64,000 nucleotides of DNA, taken from positions 20,292,509 to 20,356,508 of the forward strand of contig JADWOT020000003.1 of assembly GCA_036345935.2 (NCBI GenBank), given 5' to 3'. A program made the position numbers and the translations under genes. Of this stretch, positions 1 through 12,419 are shown piece by piece (the stretch's first letter is position 1; every line of letters starts with the position of its first letter). Under the pieces are notes generated by a model, which was given only the letters and a program-made list of their open reading frames with translations, was not told where the DNA came from and searched no databases. This stretch comes from Taenia hydatigena. Lineage: Eukaryota > Platyhelminthes > Cestoda > Cyclophyllidea > Taeniidae.

Positions 1-19
1 GCTAGTTAATTATCTCTAG

Positions 20-3000
20 AAAATGTTTTCACGGGAAAGAGCTCCAGCTGAAATTTTGCAAGGGATGCTCATTCTCACAAGACGAGTATTAAAAAAGGGC
101 TTCCCACATGCGGAACTGATCGAATGCGGTGCTACGTGTTGGAGTAAAGCTACCACATATCCACACAACCTCATTGATACAAACATTCGTACAGTCTTCA
201 GGATAGCTATTCCCTTGATCATTGACACTTTGTTACGTGCCAAAAATTCCACCAATTTTCTTGGGGAACAGGATCACGCTAGCATACGCGACGAAGCGAT
301 AAGGTACGAATGATTTCTATGTATGATAGGGATTGAATTTGTTAAATCAGGACTCTTTTAGATCCGTTTGATTCAAAAACATTCTTACTCAACTTGATGC
401 AACTTATTGCTTACGTGATTGCGACTGGATGTCTTAGTTTTTCGGACAATGCACTGGAGATCGCAGACCATTGGTTTTACCCTGAATGTGAGAGATTCTG
501 GAGTTTGATTCTCAGTGGCATCCCCCGAGTACCAGGTATTGTTCACTCCGCTTCAAATGACTGCGAAATTCGGGACTGACATGAGAACAGTTTGCTCTTT
601 GTTATCGCATCTTCCATGTAATAAGACTTGCACTGCGCTATTTCAGGAGGTAGTGTCGAAACCGTTGGTTTACTCCTGGATCATCTATACTGCCAAACAA
701 TTGAGGACCCAGAATCAGATGCCGGGAAAATGTTACCAACAGTTGTGATAATCGCCACTTCACTAATTCATTGCACAGAGTTTTCGATCGCTGACTGTAA
801 AGGCTTGGAAAATCAGGAGAGGTAAATTTGTAATTAACCGTAACCCAACCATAAATTGCAATTGCTCATTACCTATGTTAGTGTTGAAGCGAAAAAAATG
901 CATATCTTCCCCTCAGAATTGCTAATCTGCTTTCCGGTCTCTACAAGTGCGTTCTACGAGCTGGTTTGAGGCGCTTTCAAGAGCTGCCTTCGCTCTTTGC
1001 TTTTGAGTGTTTGACCACGTTTGCGGTAAGTCCAACTTTGGAGCACGACCTCTAATTTAGACAATCAAACGTATTGGACTGCAGTGGCCTTCTATTTTCA
1101 CACAAGGTATGCTGGGTTAACATTGGTCTCACTGAACGGTTAGTCTCGTGCTTGCTTATTGAAACACTCCTCCATCGAATATCCGTCTCGCAAACTATTC
1201 TACTGCTTGAGGTCCAAGGTTTTTCCGAGCTCCTACTCTTGGGGGAGCCGGCATGGACCGCCTTGGCCCAAAAGATAGTTAGTTCACCAAGCTTGTACCC
1301 TGTTGATCCAAAAGATAACCTATCGTGTTTTCCTCTAGACATATCATTGTCACTCACAGGAACAGCTGACAAGCCTTGACCTAATAGGGAGGCTTCCCGT
1401 GAATTACGAGTTTCTTTCAATAGTTTGGGTAAGTTTGCTACCGATATTCTGTTATATTTTCGCTTAAATAACCGGGCTCTTATATGCTTTCATAGTCCGT
1501 TTGGTTTCCACTACTTCGTGACCTTGATCAACAGAACGTGGTTCGACGTCTTAGTGAAACCTTCGAGAAGGGTTGTAATTCACTTGATGTGAGTTGGGAG
1601 TGCTGATTATCCAGGTGCAAATTCTTGAAATGTATGATAAATTATCGACACGATGAAAACCAATTAGTTCATAGTTTTCTATGCCTTTCTGTATGCAATA
1701 AGCGATTTTACATCCCATCCTTTGATATTTTGTCAAGTATATTTTACGCGCTTTCGGCAGGCGCATTTGTCAACTTCGAAATGAAAATTTGCCCCAAATG
1801 GAAGCATTTAACTGACTGATAATAATTAGCATTCGGTTTTACACCTAGCTATACGTGTTGTATGTGCTTGGTAAATTCTTGGAATCTGAAAATTCCCCTA
1901 CCTATAACCTTTTAGTTACCTTAAATTTGTACTTTAGCGTTCAAGAGCGGCCTTTGATGAGGAAGTAGCCTTGGAGGGATCGGAGGAATCATCACAGTCT
2001 ACCGCAGCCAAACGACTGACGTCATTTGTGGCAGAGCAGCTCGTTTCTCTTCCCGTTAAATTGGAGGTCCCCGTCAGTACCCTATTCTTTAAATCCGGTA
2101 GGCTTCTACGGCTCTTGATTTGATTATTTTTTAATAAAGTTCTGCTTTGGAGTATACATAAAATACAGTCATTTGGCCCAGCGTTCGCGCTCAATTGATG
2201 GCTGTGATGGTAAACTCGGAGTAGTATGTTGATCTCGAATCTTGTGGTTTTATGCACACTGAGAGGATTTTCGTCGAGCTGAAAATTCACAGTTTAGCCT
2301 ATTTTAGTGCACTCTTATCTATTTGATCGGTTTAAAAGGCCTTGTTTAGGATTAAATTTTGGCGAAGTGATAATTATTAGCTTTGAATATCCAACTATAT
2401 GCGTGTTCGCCTCACTTTATCCATACTGATAACTCACGTTGATGCCATTTGATGGACTTCTTCATGGCTATCAAGCCCTTTTTATTTTTGGAAAGTCAAT
2501 CGTGTTCATTTACTTAAATGATAAGTCATTCCTCATAATATCTATTCACAAGGTTTCTTCCATTTCACAATTGTAGATGCTTTTCGGGTAAACTTCCTTC
2601 GTATGTTGACTCTTGTTGTACGTTTGAACAATTTATTCCTCAACCGCACCTGTCTTAACCGATTTGTTGAAATAGGTGAGTGAGGTGAAAACTGATGCAA
2701 TACAAACCGTAGACTGATTCGTTTTGCAGTTGTTATCAACCCCTTAAAATTTCGGTGTATCTATCGTTGTTTTAGGTCATTTGGACTTTAATTTTTCAGC
2801 ATTTTACTAATAATCCACTTAAAACACGTTCAATTTAGGATAGTAATGTGACTGCCTATGACAAACTGTGAGTTACTTCATGAAAACCGCCATAATTTTA
2901 TGATTTCAAGCTAGTTTTTAATTGTCAAAATGAATTTAGGGCCAAGTGAAATCTAACAATAAGTTATAGCAAGTTAAAAAGTGGTCGCCAGAGGTGATAC

Positions 3001-5902
3001 TTTCACAATTTGTCCAAAGCCATGAGGTAATCGTGCGATCATTTATGCTTCTCTCGGTATTCACAATCGCTTGCGTTTTAGTCGTTTGTCTTCTGACGGA
3101 TTCAAGATGTGAAGCCTCAGGAAATCTCCTCGATCTGTTAAAGGTTCTTAACACCTGCCTCCTGATGGCGGACGAAATTGGTCTAAGTCAAGGTGCTTCT
3201 TCCCTTCTCCTCCCCTTCATTGCAATCAGATTCACTTATATGAAGCGAATTGATTTGTCACTCCAAATGGGTAGTTTAAGAGTGTCACACTATTTGAATG
3301 AAATTATTTTATAAGATCTCGATTGTCGTAGTTTGTATGCCAAAAAGCAATGTTCAAATCTTTCGCAAAAATTTTACTTCCATCACGTAGTCTCCTACTG
3401 TGAAGAACTTATTCACATCGTTTCATATTTTACCGGTATTTTTTCAGTATACCATCAGTGCCACAGTTTACAGTATGGCTTATTGTAGTCACCCCCCACA
3501 TCATTGAGCGAGTTTGTGCCACCAAAGCCTCCTGGATGTACGCTCAACGTTCGACCATAAAAACCAAAAGTTGTCTTCTCTTGGAAGAAGTTTGTGTGCT
3601 TGGCACGTTGCTAATGTTTGGAGAGGGTCCCAATGGTCTCTATATGAACATCACTCCATTCAAAACAAAGGATGCAGAGGAAGTTTATTGTGTAAGTTGA
3701 ACTCGTCTAAACATGCATAGGCTTGTTTCCATAGGGAACTAAAATGGATGCTGTAGTCTAGATTTTTCGGCGAAGTTATCAATAATGCTAAGCTTGAGCT
3801 GATAATGCATATCCAAGTAACTAGCTTTTAAGCTCTTTGGGGGAGATAGGGATTACAAAAAAAGTGTGAGAGAAAGGTTGAAGTGGCTCGGATTTCATTT
3901 TCTGTCCATCTTTTAGCCCATTTTCACCATCCCTGACGTCCTCCTTCGTGCAATCAGGGGCGAGATCCCAGCAATGGTGTCGCATCGTGCCTGCTGTTGC
4001 GCAACTCTTTTAATGCTGCACGCGCCTAGGGGTCTGCAGATGGGACCTTGGCCGTCGCATGAAGAATCCCCGAACTGCAGTTTTTACCTTCAGGTCTGTG
4101 TTCTTGTTAAGAGCGTAGCCAAACTTTTGAGGCATTGTTTCTCCCTATTGGTCACCTTCAATCAAGGTGCTTCTGTAGCATTTGTCCGCAACACCCGAGT
4201 ACACCTCCTAGTACGTTTTCCATCCTGCGCATCCGCAATTTGCTTAACTGAGGAAGGGAATAAGAATTTGGGGACCAACAGCATAGGTTAAATGCACCAA
4301 ATCGATTCCATCGGAGTTTAGTAGCTCAAAATAGTTTTGTAATCAAATGGACAGTTGAAAGTAGCATTGTTTCACTAAAAATTAATAAGTCTACTCCGAT
4401 CGTTTATTTGAATTGGCACCAGTTGACTTTGAAATGTGGGCACTTTTCATTTCCCAAGGATTTTTGTGTTTAGTACATCATTGATACGGTTTTTAAACAT
4501 AATTGCGTATCTTTTGTCTCATTAACTAAATTTGTGCGCATTAATCGCTTTTCAGTTGCTGACGGCACTTTATTCCAATCTGATGGACGCCACTCTGAAA
4601 CCATTTCGGTTCATCCTATCATCCCTGTTTGGACGAACTTTGAATCAGGGTAGTGAGGAGATGATCCGAGCAAACGCTCCTAAAGAAGGTTAGTATTCTG
4701 AAGGCGACTGAAAAATCAAAAGTGGGTGCAAGCTGTTGGGAATTCTCATTCTACTTCTCTTTTCAGGTCCCCTTTTTGGAGATTCCGTTTGGAATAGTAT
4801 CATTATTGAGATTTTTCAACTGGAGGAATTCAATAAAGAGAACCTCCCCTGTTCATCGTTCCTTTTGGCTTTTTTGGCTGAAGTAGGTCATACCTAGAAG
4901 CGGAAAATAATATTTCATAACCTGTTCGCTAGCCTTAATTTGGCGGTGGTTCTTCGAATGCTCGAGTTTGGCTTTCTTTGCGTTTTATCGTAGGCTAATG
5001 AAGCCGCATATTCGACATCGCTTTTCGTTAGTCAATTGCATTTGGTCCATTTACGATCACATGATTTACTACTTATCACTTATTCACGTAAGAAATTTCT
5101 ACAAATCACTAATCTACACCACTCTGTGATTGCGTGCGCATTTATAATATCCGCTAGCAAGACATGAATCCCGGTGAACAGAGCAATACCTTTCAAGAGT
5201 ATTGAGGTTCAACTTGCCTTCCAGCTATGAGCTGGGTTGTATTGTTGGCAGGATGCTCTGAATGCGATTAACCACAGTATGTATCAATAGCGACGCAAAA
5301 AAATCCATACTGTACCATTAAGGGTCGCCGTTGCTATTGACTGCAATTAAAATACTTGTTTTATTCAAGCTTTTGGGAAACACCTCCGGACTGGTGGTTA
5401 CAGATGTGGATGAAAATCTTCTTCAGGAGCTCGTCATTTTCTACGCTCAGCAGCCTGCCAATCCGGTCCTTTCAGAATGTCCATACGCGTCCTTGCAAAG
5501 AATTGTGGACAATGTAAGTTGTGGCAAATATAGCAACTCAAAAGTCTGCTTGTAAAGATCAAGACAGCTAATTTGAAAGACACACGAGAATCATCTGATA
5601 TCCATTTGAGATAACGCATCTATGCAAAAACAGTGTTGTTATATATTATACTGAAAACCTACAAGTAGCAAGGACGAACTAATCCCTAGTTCTCGTTAAA
5701 CAATTGCGATATTATTGTTTTTTTGGCATCCTGAAAGCTCTCCAGGAACGAAGCCGTCAATTTTCTCACCGATGCGGCAAAGAATTGCATACGCCACAAA
5801 CTCCAAACGGAGAACTACTCAATGGAACTACCCAGTCTCCCTCCACTGTCTGCTTACAGGCGAATTTTGCTCCCCGAACTTTTGACAAATTTCCACGAAT
5901 GA
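20..5902 (+). CDS. Large helical (ARM/HEAT-like?) protein, 3' part, family not recognised
   Basis: The gene enters from outside the window and stops at TGA 5900-5902. Exons that join in phase are 20-303, 351-535, 647-821, 917-1025, 1061-1106, 1144-1277, 1360-1428, 1496-1588, 1938-2097, 2577-2675, 3082-3180, about 3459-3691, 3917-4093, 4556-4688, 4767-4882, 5370-5513 and 5738-5902. They give about 806 residues. The junction between 3180 and 3459 is uncertain: an extra short exon near 3391-3435 fits in phase but would leave a 23-nt intron. The protein is Leu-rich and looks helical throughout, with no catalytic motif, signal peptide or clear membrane segment, so a HEAT/armadillo-type scaffold is possible but is an inference. 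Introns of 35, 37 and 47 nt resemble those of RPB2 and RPA2. It converges with RAD21. I could not name the family. Confidence 0.7.
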
Positions 5903-6552
5903 AAAGCCTTTTCCTCATTCTCACTAATCGTAACAGCTCTCAGCAACTTTACAACTTTTTATCCATCGTATGTCTGATCCTAAGAATTATGAGGTTTGTA
6001 AAATCCTATGCCCTGGTGGTTTCAAGGTTCTCGCCCACCGCCCCCCCCCCCCCCCCCCTGTCGGGTGTTTCCGCCCCAACCACCAGTTTTTTTGCTTCAT
6101 ATGCGACCCACCTCGTAGTACATTGCAGTCATTAGGGCGATTGTTAATCTGCAATAACTCACGAAGATGCGCCAGTACTAATAAGCTCGGGTTTGTCACC
6201 AAGGCCCTACTCTACGAGTGTACATAGCGTGGGCCTAAATGACTGAAATCCCCTCAGTCAGAGCAACATCTCTGCAACTCGACAAGCCAAAGCTGCTGAA
6301 AGCCAAGGTTGTAAAATCTGAACAACTGTATCGCTAAATCGTTACAAATAGTAGAACAGGTACGTTAGAAATACATACATACTGATGTCCGCCTGAATGC
6401 ATACGTGAATGTGCATGTACGGGATTACGATGGTAAAAGGAGAAAGCAAGACATCTTGGAGTGGCGTGATGACAATAGACAGGAGCGCTTTGTAAGACAA
6501 AGTCAGGAGATACATAGAAGGTTACAATGGGTAGACGCAGGGAATGCTGCCA
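5903..6552. other. Intergenic spacer between two convergent genes
   Basis: This spacer lies between the stop codons of the unrecognised gene (+) and RAD21 (-). It must hold both 3' ends. I saw no canonical AATAAA on either strand. The only striking feature is the C homopolymer at 6041-6058. Open frames here are shadows. Confidence 0.6.
6041..6058. repeat. 18-nt poly(C) homopolymer
   Basis: An uninterrupted run of C, preceded by a C-rich stretch, in the spacer between two convergent 3' ends. Such runs are prone to length errors in sequencing, but no coding exon crosses this one. Confidence 0.9.
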
Positions 6553-9500
6553 TCACGTCTCTGGGGGTCCGACAAACGCGGGACCTCGACACACCCGGAT
6601 TTCCGAATAGGGTGCCTCCTGGAACAACCGTACGGAGCCCTGCTTCCGCAAGAGAAGCATTGTGTAAAACTTGGAGGCCGCCTGCAAAATACACCACAAA
6701 AGCAGATGAAGGAAATAGCAGCATGAATTTGGACAGGGGAATGCAGTTACTCCATCATTACTATTAAAGAGCAGAAGACAAAAACCTAATGAATAAAAAA
6801 GATAAAAAGGGGATCGGAGGGCCGATAGTTACACCACTTAATTGTGAAACAGCTAGCTACAACGGAGTAGTATTTGTATGCAGAACCTCACTGTTAAGCC
6901 AAGGTGACACAACCCAAAACACCATTTGAAGAATAATTTATAACCGAGAATGATACCCGTTAAAAAGAGATGCAGTCACACGAATGAAGGGTATCTATAT
7001 CGACTTCAAATTACCTGTTTCTTGCTATTTCCTTCACACATCGCCTGCAACGAGATGCCGTTTTCACCCCAACCGTGCTGCATAACGTGTGCTCGCAATC
7101 GGCGCAGCATGTCCTTGGATCGCTTCTCCAAGCGTCGCTCCTCCTCAATCTCTTCACCCTCTAACACCTCTCGGCCCAAATCGGAGGGAACAGCCGGCAT
7201 GGTGTCCTCATCGTCCCTTGGCCCACCAAACTCACTCGCCAGATTTAAGCCGTGACCCCCGCGCGACCCGCGCCCCCCACGAGCCCCGGTTCCGTCTAAA
7301 TCATGTTCCAGCAGGATGCCCTGAAGCCGAGAAACGTAGAAAAGGGTAGAACCGGATTCTACCAATGCCATTTACAGTGCCTTTCGTAGGAAGAATACCT
7401 GTGAGGCCTCAGAGAGGACCGAAGGGGGTTCAAGGTACTGAGCATCGAGAGGGAAATCGTTGTCGTCGTCCTCCACGTCGTCATCACTGGCACCAGGATG
7501 CACGTGGTGATGCTCCGGGATGTCTGTCGGACGCGCGGTTGCCGCCAGAAAAGGGTCATGCAGATTTGTGAGGGTGTTGTCGGCTGTGATAGAGGGAATG
7601 AAGACTATTCACTACTTTGAAAGCCAAAGAAGTGGCTAAACATACGAAAAAATAAAAGTGTGAATTTCATGTTACGAGTTTTTTGTTCAAAAGAGTTGCT
7701 TTCAAGTCAACGGTAACGCTAAACTGAACGAACGACCTACCGCGACCACGACACCTGGCATTAGTATGAGGAAAGCTCACAGTTAGCATGCAAGCGAGAG
7801 CTGGTAAAGAGACTCGTCTGTCGACATACCCAGAGGATCGTGGTGGTGTTCGTTGTGGAGTCCAACAGCAACCTTATCACCTTGACGGTGTGGATGGTCT
7901 GATGAAGCGGAAGGGTAACCGGGGAAACCGGACTGATTGCTAGCAGAGATGGTCTCCTCAGGTATGGTGTCTAAGCCAAGCGCGCCCTCTTGCTGATGTG
8001 CTCCCGTATGAAACCCAGAACTTGACAGAAGATCCTAATTTTGCATCCAAAAGACGATGAATTAATCAACTTTCATAGAACAAGGGGCAATTATTCTTCA
8101 TTTAAAAATCAGTTACCACGGCTGTACCATGGCGTCCCTCTCACATGTCCCATAAACCTGTCTGAGAACCCGTACGCCCTGTACTCTCAGAAACGACTAG
8201 GACACAACATGAGCAGTATCGGTAAGTGGACCAAATGCAAACTGGGACTAGATCACGCGCGCAAGCCAAGGGTAAGGGCCTGATGTGAGTATCTGAATTA
8301 GCGGCTGCCAACGAGTGATAAAAATCCCTTCGAGGCTTGACAACTACCCCGATTTCGATCTCTGCATAGAGACCAGCGAAGGAGCAGCATGAAACTAGTG
8401 GATCATGAAGTCTCCCACATTCCAAAAATGTACGAATAACCCAGATAAGCTGAATACTTCCCCAGGAAGCTACTTAATACCGCCGTAGATGCACCAAATG
8501 CAGTTTCGTTTCAGCATATGGTGGGTGGATTTTTACAACGCGATTCATAACTGGAACTACCATCTGAATTAGGTTTATTTTTGTCGTGACGAAATATTAC
8601 GGTATGATACTAATTCCCGCCTCGTGGCTAATTTCCACGCATCCAATTATTTCCACGTGGTCGAAGTAAAAGAGCGAGCACAGAGAGCGCCGAAAATGAC
8701 ACGCAAGATAGAAAAGTCGGGTAAGAGAATGACACTCGCTCCAGATATGGATTTAAGGCCCTTAGCTTTTATTTCATAATCCAGCTAGGAATCACAGCGC
8801 CATAAAGTCCTCTTTAAATGATTTAAGCCACCAGCTTCCCATCTCCCTTCCGTATGTCCACAATTAACCTACCGTGAACCATCGAAATGTTTACTCCCGC
8901 CATACCAATCAGCCCACAACAAAGCCTTCACAATTTGGCAATGTAACTTAATGTCGAATGTACAGCCTACCCTTGGAGTGGCAGCTGCGGACAGCAGCTG
9001 GTCTTCAATGGCCGATGCCACGGGACCCGAGCAGGTCGGACGGAAGAAGACGTGAGGACGACTTTCGTCGGGGGCCAGTAGGGAGGCGGTCACGTCCTGT
9101 CCGATGGCATCGTTGATGGGTTGGGTGCGAAGGTTACGAGAGAACAAGCGCTGGAGAATGCGCGAGGAAATCGAGCGACAAGGGAGGGTAAAAAGCTTGT
9201 CCAATCCGCCCGTCTCTTTCATTCGCATCAGACGCTTCGTGGGCGGGGCTAGGTCCAATTGAGCGACAATCTCCGAAGTGTCTTGCATCTGAGTCTTCAT
9301 TAAATCACTTGGAATTGACTTCAACTCATCAATAATTAAACGACGCTTCCGTTTCGCAGTACTAAAAGAGGATATATCGTTGCGCATAAGTCAAATATCA
9401 ATCAAAATCGTAGACAACGCACAACTGAAAAACTAACCGCCGTGGTTCCGTAACAGCAGTAGGCACATCGATAGGCATGAGGGCAAAAGCCTCAGAATCG

Positions 9501-10730
9501 TTTGAAATGTTGCGCGTAATATTAGTGGTAGGTTGGGACTGGAGTGGTGGCTGGTCGGGTACCTGTGGCGTAGCACCATTGCTCTTGGAGCCAATAGTGG
9601 TCATGACTTCGACACCCATCATGGAGGGCCCACCGTCCTTCATCCCCCCATCGGCAGGCGCTGCACCCGGTTCACCGGACAGTGTCAGTCCTTCTGTCAG
9701 TGTAGCCAGCTGATTGGTGGTCGTGGCATCCTCAAACAGAGCGGGATTATTGAAAATTGACGGCTCTATATCCCCACCAAAGCTGCCGTCTGAATCTCCA
9801 GCTAAGGCAAACAACAACGGTCCACATTTAGGGTACTTTTCAGCCATACTACTGGTTTTCCGAGCAGATTACTTAACCGCATCGGGTTTTTATGCAAAAA
9901 AAGCTGGCAGGCAGATGAGAAGTGCTAGCAAGAATGACCTAGATGACGTACCATAGAGGGGCTCAACAAAGTCGTCGTCATCTAAACCAATATCAGCCGC
10001 CGGAGTGAGACCAGTGACAACTTTATCCGACTTGTCTTTGGCACCAATCAGTGTATCATCGGCATCTATATCGGTTCGAATGGAAGGTTTGTCAGATTCG
10101 CGAACAGAAAATCGACCCGAAGCGTCTGTACCCCGGCCGTATACACTGTCGTAACCACCATCACCCCCTCGCAACAATTCCCGACTGGGTAGTTCCTCAA
10201 AGGCTCCCTCTCCAAAATCATCGTCGATACGACCCAAATTCACATCTCCGAAATCTTCGCGCATTGTAATGTCTTCCGGGCGGCTTTGGTTTATGTTCAT
10301 TGTGTTGAGGTTAATGGCGCTAGATAGCAATCAATAAGAACATCAGTACATACTTCAGGGCTGCCATTGTGGCCTCATAATCCTGGATGTTTTCAGGCAA
10401 ATTAATTGCAGCCAAGGCAGCTTCGCGGTTCGAGTCATCTGGCTGATCGACAACACCTGGACGAAATGAAGTCTTGATCTTCACATAAATTTCATTGCAG
10501 TCTGCCAAAAGATATTTCGCCTTCCGCGAATAAATTCTAACAACGCCTAAGAGAAGATGGCCAGATGTCCTGAGAGCCATCTTAAGCTTAGGCTCTAAAA
10601 TGGCTTCGACACTGGAATTGATGTTAGTTTCGAAAACATGAGCCCTTGTAAGCTTTTTATCCCAGTGAGCTGCCAACCATATACGAGAGAAGGGACCCTT
10701 CTTACTTAGTACAAAGTGAGCGTAAAACAT
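6553..10730 (-). CDS. RAD21: Cohesin subunit RAD21/SCC1 (kleisin)
   Basis: RAD21 is the kleisin that closes the cohesin ring by binding SMC3 with its N-terminus and SMC1 with its C-terminal winged helix; separase cuts it at anaphase. Eight exons join in phase: 10730-10354, 10319-9952, 9801-9438, 9361-8971, 8034-7830, 7583-7399, 7320-7015 and 6681-6553, for 774 residues (human about 630). The N-terminus [13 protein letters not shown] and the run [11 protein letters not shown] are diagnostic. [18 protein letters not shown] marks the central conserved block. The last exon supplies the winged-helix end, with [16 protein letters not shown] at about residue 172-176 sits where human RAD21 has its first separase site. 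The middle is acidic, with a His-rich stretch, and is longer than in mammals. ATG 10730 is chosen because it begins the conserved N-terminus; the frame continues 17 codons upstream without support. Confidence 0.95.
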
Positions 10731-11022
10731 GCCCAAACAAAACCCTAAAATTTGTTTTTCGAACAACCCGCGAAGATTCAAGTGGACAGAACAAGAATGC
10801 TGTGTTATATCATTTAATTAATTCAGAAAGTTACTTTTGTCGAATTGTTTATTTGTTGTCCTAACTATTTCTCAGCATATTTAATGCAGATATTAAAACG
10901 TTGTTTGTTTTAGTTTCATCCGTAAACCCACATAAAATTTTCTTTGACCTTATTTAAATTGTTATAACTTTAGTACTTTATTTGCATTTTCAATGGCTGA
11001 GAATCTTTTTTCGTTAATTGCG

Positions 11023-11248
11023 GTGTAGTCGGTCCCTCCTCTTCCTTCTGGTCGCCCTTGCTATTAGAAGTCGGAAGACGCCTCGACATATTTATTGTGG
11101 GAGGAGACTGTCCAGCGAGACTTAGCACGAGAGTTTAGCACGGTAATAAATCAAGCCCCTGGGAGTCACCACACCACTCCGCTATCAGGTTCAAGTTGTT
11201 TTTCCGCCTCTGACCTGCAAAACATATTTAAATAATATAAGTATTACA
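11023..11248 (-). repeat. LTR-B copy 1
   Basis: Read on the minus strand it begins TGTAATACTT and ends ACTACA, about 226 bp, aligning end to end with the copies at 20157 and 48983. It contains an AATAAA-type signal just before a conserved ATG. From this ATG an open frame of 22 codons, beginning MSRRLPTSNSKG, runs exactly to the 3' end of the repeat. No perfect flanking 5-bp duplication was found. Confidence 0.75.
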
Positions 11249-11327
11249 ATGGAGCTTGTATTATTTTGCAGCTCAACAAAATTAACTTATTATTATTGGT
11301 TTTGTTAGCTCAAGCGTGTAACCTCTC

Positions 11328-11735
11328 TGTAGCGTCCCGAGGCTCCCCCGAAGGCAAAAGAAGGCACAATGCTAGGGTAGAGCATATATATTCAACAGGC
11401 AGAAGGAAACAGGCTGCTGGATAGGGTAATATGGCCACCTCTATGGCTCTGCCCGAAACCGGTAGTTCAAACAAACAAGGTACTACATTGCTTTTCTCCT
11501 CTTCCGAGCGTCGCCCCCATCGCGCCCCTTGGTACACCTCCCGCGTCAGCCATCACAACGTAATCAGTGCTGCAAGAAGCATCCACCAGATAACGATGCC
11601 AGTCGTCGACATTCGACGCGATTGAGGTGATGCTTGACACCAACGTCAGTTATCCCTCTTGACAGTGCATTGAATTTGGGGAGCAAGGTTCAGAGCAAGT
11701 AGTTCTGTCGACTATCAGTACGTCCGCATGCTTTT
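11328..11735 (-). mobile_element. LTR-A with adjoining internal sequence (3' half of a TRIM-like element)
   Basis: On the minus strand, internal sequence (11735 to 11488) ends in a purine-rich tract GGAAGAGGAGAAAAG, followed by an LTR (11487 to 11328) that starts TGTAG and ends CTACA. Purine tract plus LTR is the 3' end of an LTR retrotransposon. The same internal-tract-LTR arrangement recurs at 30290-30652 in the opposite orientation. No gag or pol frame is visible. The LTR is about 160 bp, shorter than the 186-bp copies. Confidence 0.75.
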
Positions 11736-12419
11736 TGTTCATAGCTTCTGTAGTATCTCGTGACACAGCAAGCATCTAATACCATGAGCGCTAGCTATGG
11801 CCAAGAAATTAGCGCTGTGTAGCTTTGGTATTTGTCGATTACACCATAGTGTCTTTTTTGCAAATCCAAATAATGAACGAGATTAAAGCATGTTTGCCAC
11901 CGCTTTCTTACAATGGTTTTTGTGATTACATTTTCCCTCAACGCAGAAAAGTAAATAAATAAAAAATAAACAGTGACACCCAAGCGGAATGAATTTTTTT
12001 AGCTATTTAATTAGCTTTCGCCCCATTTGCATATTCGGTTTTATGGCCATTGGACAATGCTTGAGACAACAGACTACCGACGTCCGATCATGTCCAATTG
12101 TTAGCGGCATGTGGTATTCATACCTCCGTTAGTTCTTGTGGATGACCCAACCTTTTTATTACAGAGTAATATACCTGCATAAGATGCAGCGAATTAACTT
12201 CCTCTTCTTACTTTTTTAAATAAAGTACTCATGTATTTGAAAAGCTTTACCATCATCACGGGTGACCGCGCGTTCATCGCCGAATGAGCGTGATCTAGTC
12301 ACAAATCCTCCATTGTTCGCACGTGGAGCTGCGGGTATTCTAAAAAAGAGCAGTAATTTCCGCTCAAAACCACAGCAAACAGCGGTTCTTTGTTTTCTCT
12401 CATATCATCGTCGTTTAGG

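Larger units (their letters stand above)
10731..12419. other. RAD21 upstream region with two LTR-type repeats
   Basis: This region should contain the RAD21 promoter close to 10.73-10.9 kb. No TATA box was assigned. Beyond it lie an LTR-B copy (11023-11248) and an LTR-A copy with internal sequence (11328 to about 11735), both in minus orientation. The stretch 11740-12400 is AT-rich with no feature that I can support. Confidence 0.5.

Noticed and set aside
3391..3435. Extra exon in the unrecognised gene
   Set aside because: It fits phase on its left side but would require a 23-nt intron to the next exon, shorter than any other in the window; kept only as uncertain.
5704..6135. 143-residue plus-strand ORF containing a Pro run
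   Set aside because: The splice acceptor at 5736-5737 puts the real terminal exon in another frame that stops at 5902; the Pro run is just the poly(C) tract.
6405..6767. 120-residue plus-strand ORF
   Set aside because: It lies opposite the last exon of RAD21 (6681-6553, minus), whose homology is clear; the plus frame is a shadow.
7365..9956. Several plus-strand ORFs of 68-86 residues
   Set aside because: They are antisense shadows of RAD21 exons and show no domain.
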